From Dermanyssus gallinae (taxonomy: Eukaryota; Arthropoda; Arachnida; Mesostigmata; Dermanyssidae), in assembly GCA_003439945.1 (NCBI GenBank), contig QVRM01005427.1, positions 248,001-312,000 of the forward strand: a DNA stretch of 64,000 nucleotides, written 5' to 3'. Of this stretch, positions 63,002 through 64,000 are shown piece after piece; the stretch's first letter is position 1; the number at the start of each line of letters is the position of its first letter. The position numbers were made by a program, and so were the translations under genes. The notes beneath the pieces were generated by a model. The model worked only from the letters and a program-made list of their open reading frames with translations, did no database searches and had not been told where the DNA came from.

Positions 63002-64000
63002 TCGCATGGTCAGCTCTAGAGAGAAGCGCATATTAGCGAAGCGGTTTTGGTCGGCCGAGTAGAATCGCGCGTCTAGCGTAGAACGCAGAACGTCTCGAGC
63101 AAGCAAAAAGAAATCGGATGATTACGTGGTAGTCAAATCCACCTTTTGAAAGGATTTTTTTTCTTCATTAGAACTATTAAACCAATTCTCAGGACAATCC
63201 TATGATTTTTGTGCTGACAAATTAGAGACGCCTTAACGCTTCAGGCGTAATCAGACGACCTTTATTCCCTGTCATTTCGCGCTATATTAAAGGGTCGTGT
63301 AGACTAAATTGTACTGCAACTCCGACGGTGCTGACACAAAATAAAATAAGTGCCAGTTGTTTCCTGTTGCAATATTAAGTGCTATTTGGCGTTTTAATTC
63401 TTTAGTCAAATTTAACGGTAATGTAGCTTCCTTGTGGGCGCTTTCAGGCGACGCTGTTGTCTGTGCTTGCATAAGACGGTTTTCTTGATAAAACAACAGA
63501 GCACTTACGCTACACATATTTGAGCGCACATATGAAACTTATAATCACCCATTATAAATTGGCGTGATTAACTTAATTTAACTGCTCTTAACCAGCAAAA
63601 ATTGCAGTATGAGTAGCTATAAGCATATATTACACGGATCAACATTTAGGTTCGGTTAGTTCGATCAAAGTACAAGCGTCCTGTGCAAGTTTCTGTGCAC
63701 AACTCTAGCGAGGTGGTTTAGTTATGCCCTTAACCCGATATTCTAGTGACACGGTGCCAAAGCACAAACACCTCTTATGATCTTCTTTTTCATCTTCTTG
63801 TCGAATTCTGTTATTGACGAAATTGCCAATCACTTGGTAATGAAAAGACGCAATGGAAGAACGTCGCTTTAGCCAAGACGAAGGTCCCAACAAAAAACAC
63901 GGAGCTGTTGGTTAACTGTTATCAGCAAACGCTTCAAGCTAGACAACAAAAACGTGTCCCCGCGACAATATCAACAACAACAACAAAAACGCCAGTAAAA
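63002..64000. other. Unassigned sequence right of copy B
   Basis: No homology to the rest of the window was noticed. Short frames (63,287-63,529, 63,705-63,893) have no recognised domain. A CAA repeat lies near 63,965-63,990. Confidence 0.4.

Overview
This is a transposon-dominated stretch of an arthropod nuclear genome. The best guess is a chelicerate, probably a tick. That is an inference from the style of the one host gene and the mix of jockey/R1-like LINEs, RLE-LINEs, BEL/Pao, mariners and tRNA-SINEs; nothing in the window proves it. There are no prokaryotic features. Genes have GT-AG introns, and (TA)n and (TTA)n microsatellites occur throughout.

The only convincing host gene is a four-exon cathepsin L-like cysteine protease on the minus strand (34,573-39,855). 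It encodes 332 aa with a signal peptide, a propeptide and a complete Q/C/H/N active site. Its large second intron contains a dead LINE and an RLE-LINE fragment.

The main architectural feature is a direct segmental duplication. Copy A (1 to about 18,702, left end outside the window) and copy B (about 41,086 to 63,001) share the same underlying sequence in the same order, by eye about 95-99% identical. The copies differ by mobile elements that landed afterwards, so each serves as the empty-site reference for the other. Private to A: an R1-like LINE (246-2360), an RLE-LINE fragment plus two mariners stacked in one (TA)n array (7.9-11.4 kb), and a second mariner type (13,190-14,513). Private to B: RLE-LINE and R1-like LINE insertions at 44.9-47.9 kb and 48.4-49.4 kb, a tRNA-SINE (52,574-52,863), a mariner (54,722-56,011) and a 4.95-kb R1-like LINE (57,943-62,893).

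Between the copies lie a decayed jockey-like LINE (18.6-29.6 kb) split by a young BEL/Pao element (20,888-28,399; LTRs under 2% different, 5-bp target duplication), which is itself broken by a solo LTR of another family (23,026-23,584). Next come more LINE relics and SINEs (29.6-34.1 kb), the protease gene, a perfect hairpin and LINE debris leading into copy B.

Two insertion patterns stand out. Minus-strand RLE-LINE fragments are each bracketed by (TTA)n, recalling the TAA-repeat preference of Dong/R4-clade elements. Mariners, foldback elements and other LINE fragments sit in (TA)n arrays. No coordinated non-transposon system was found; the interest lies in the duplication, the nested insertion history and the target preferences.
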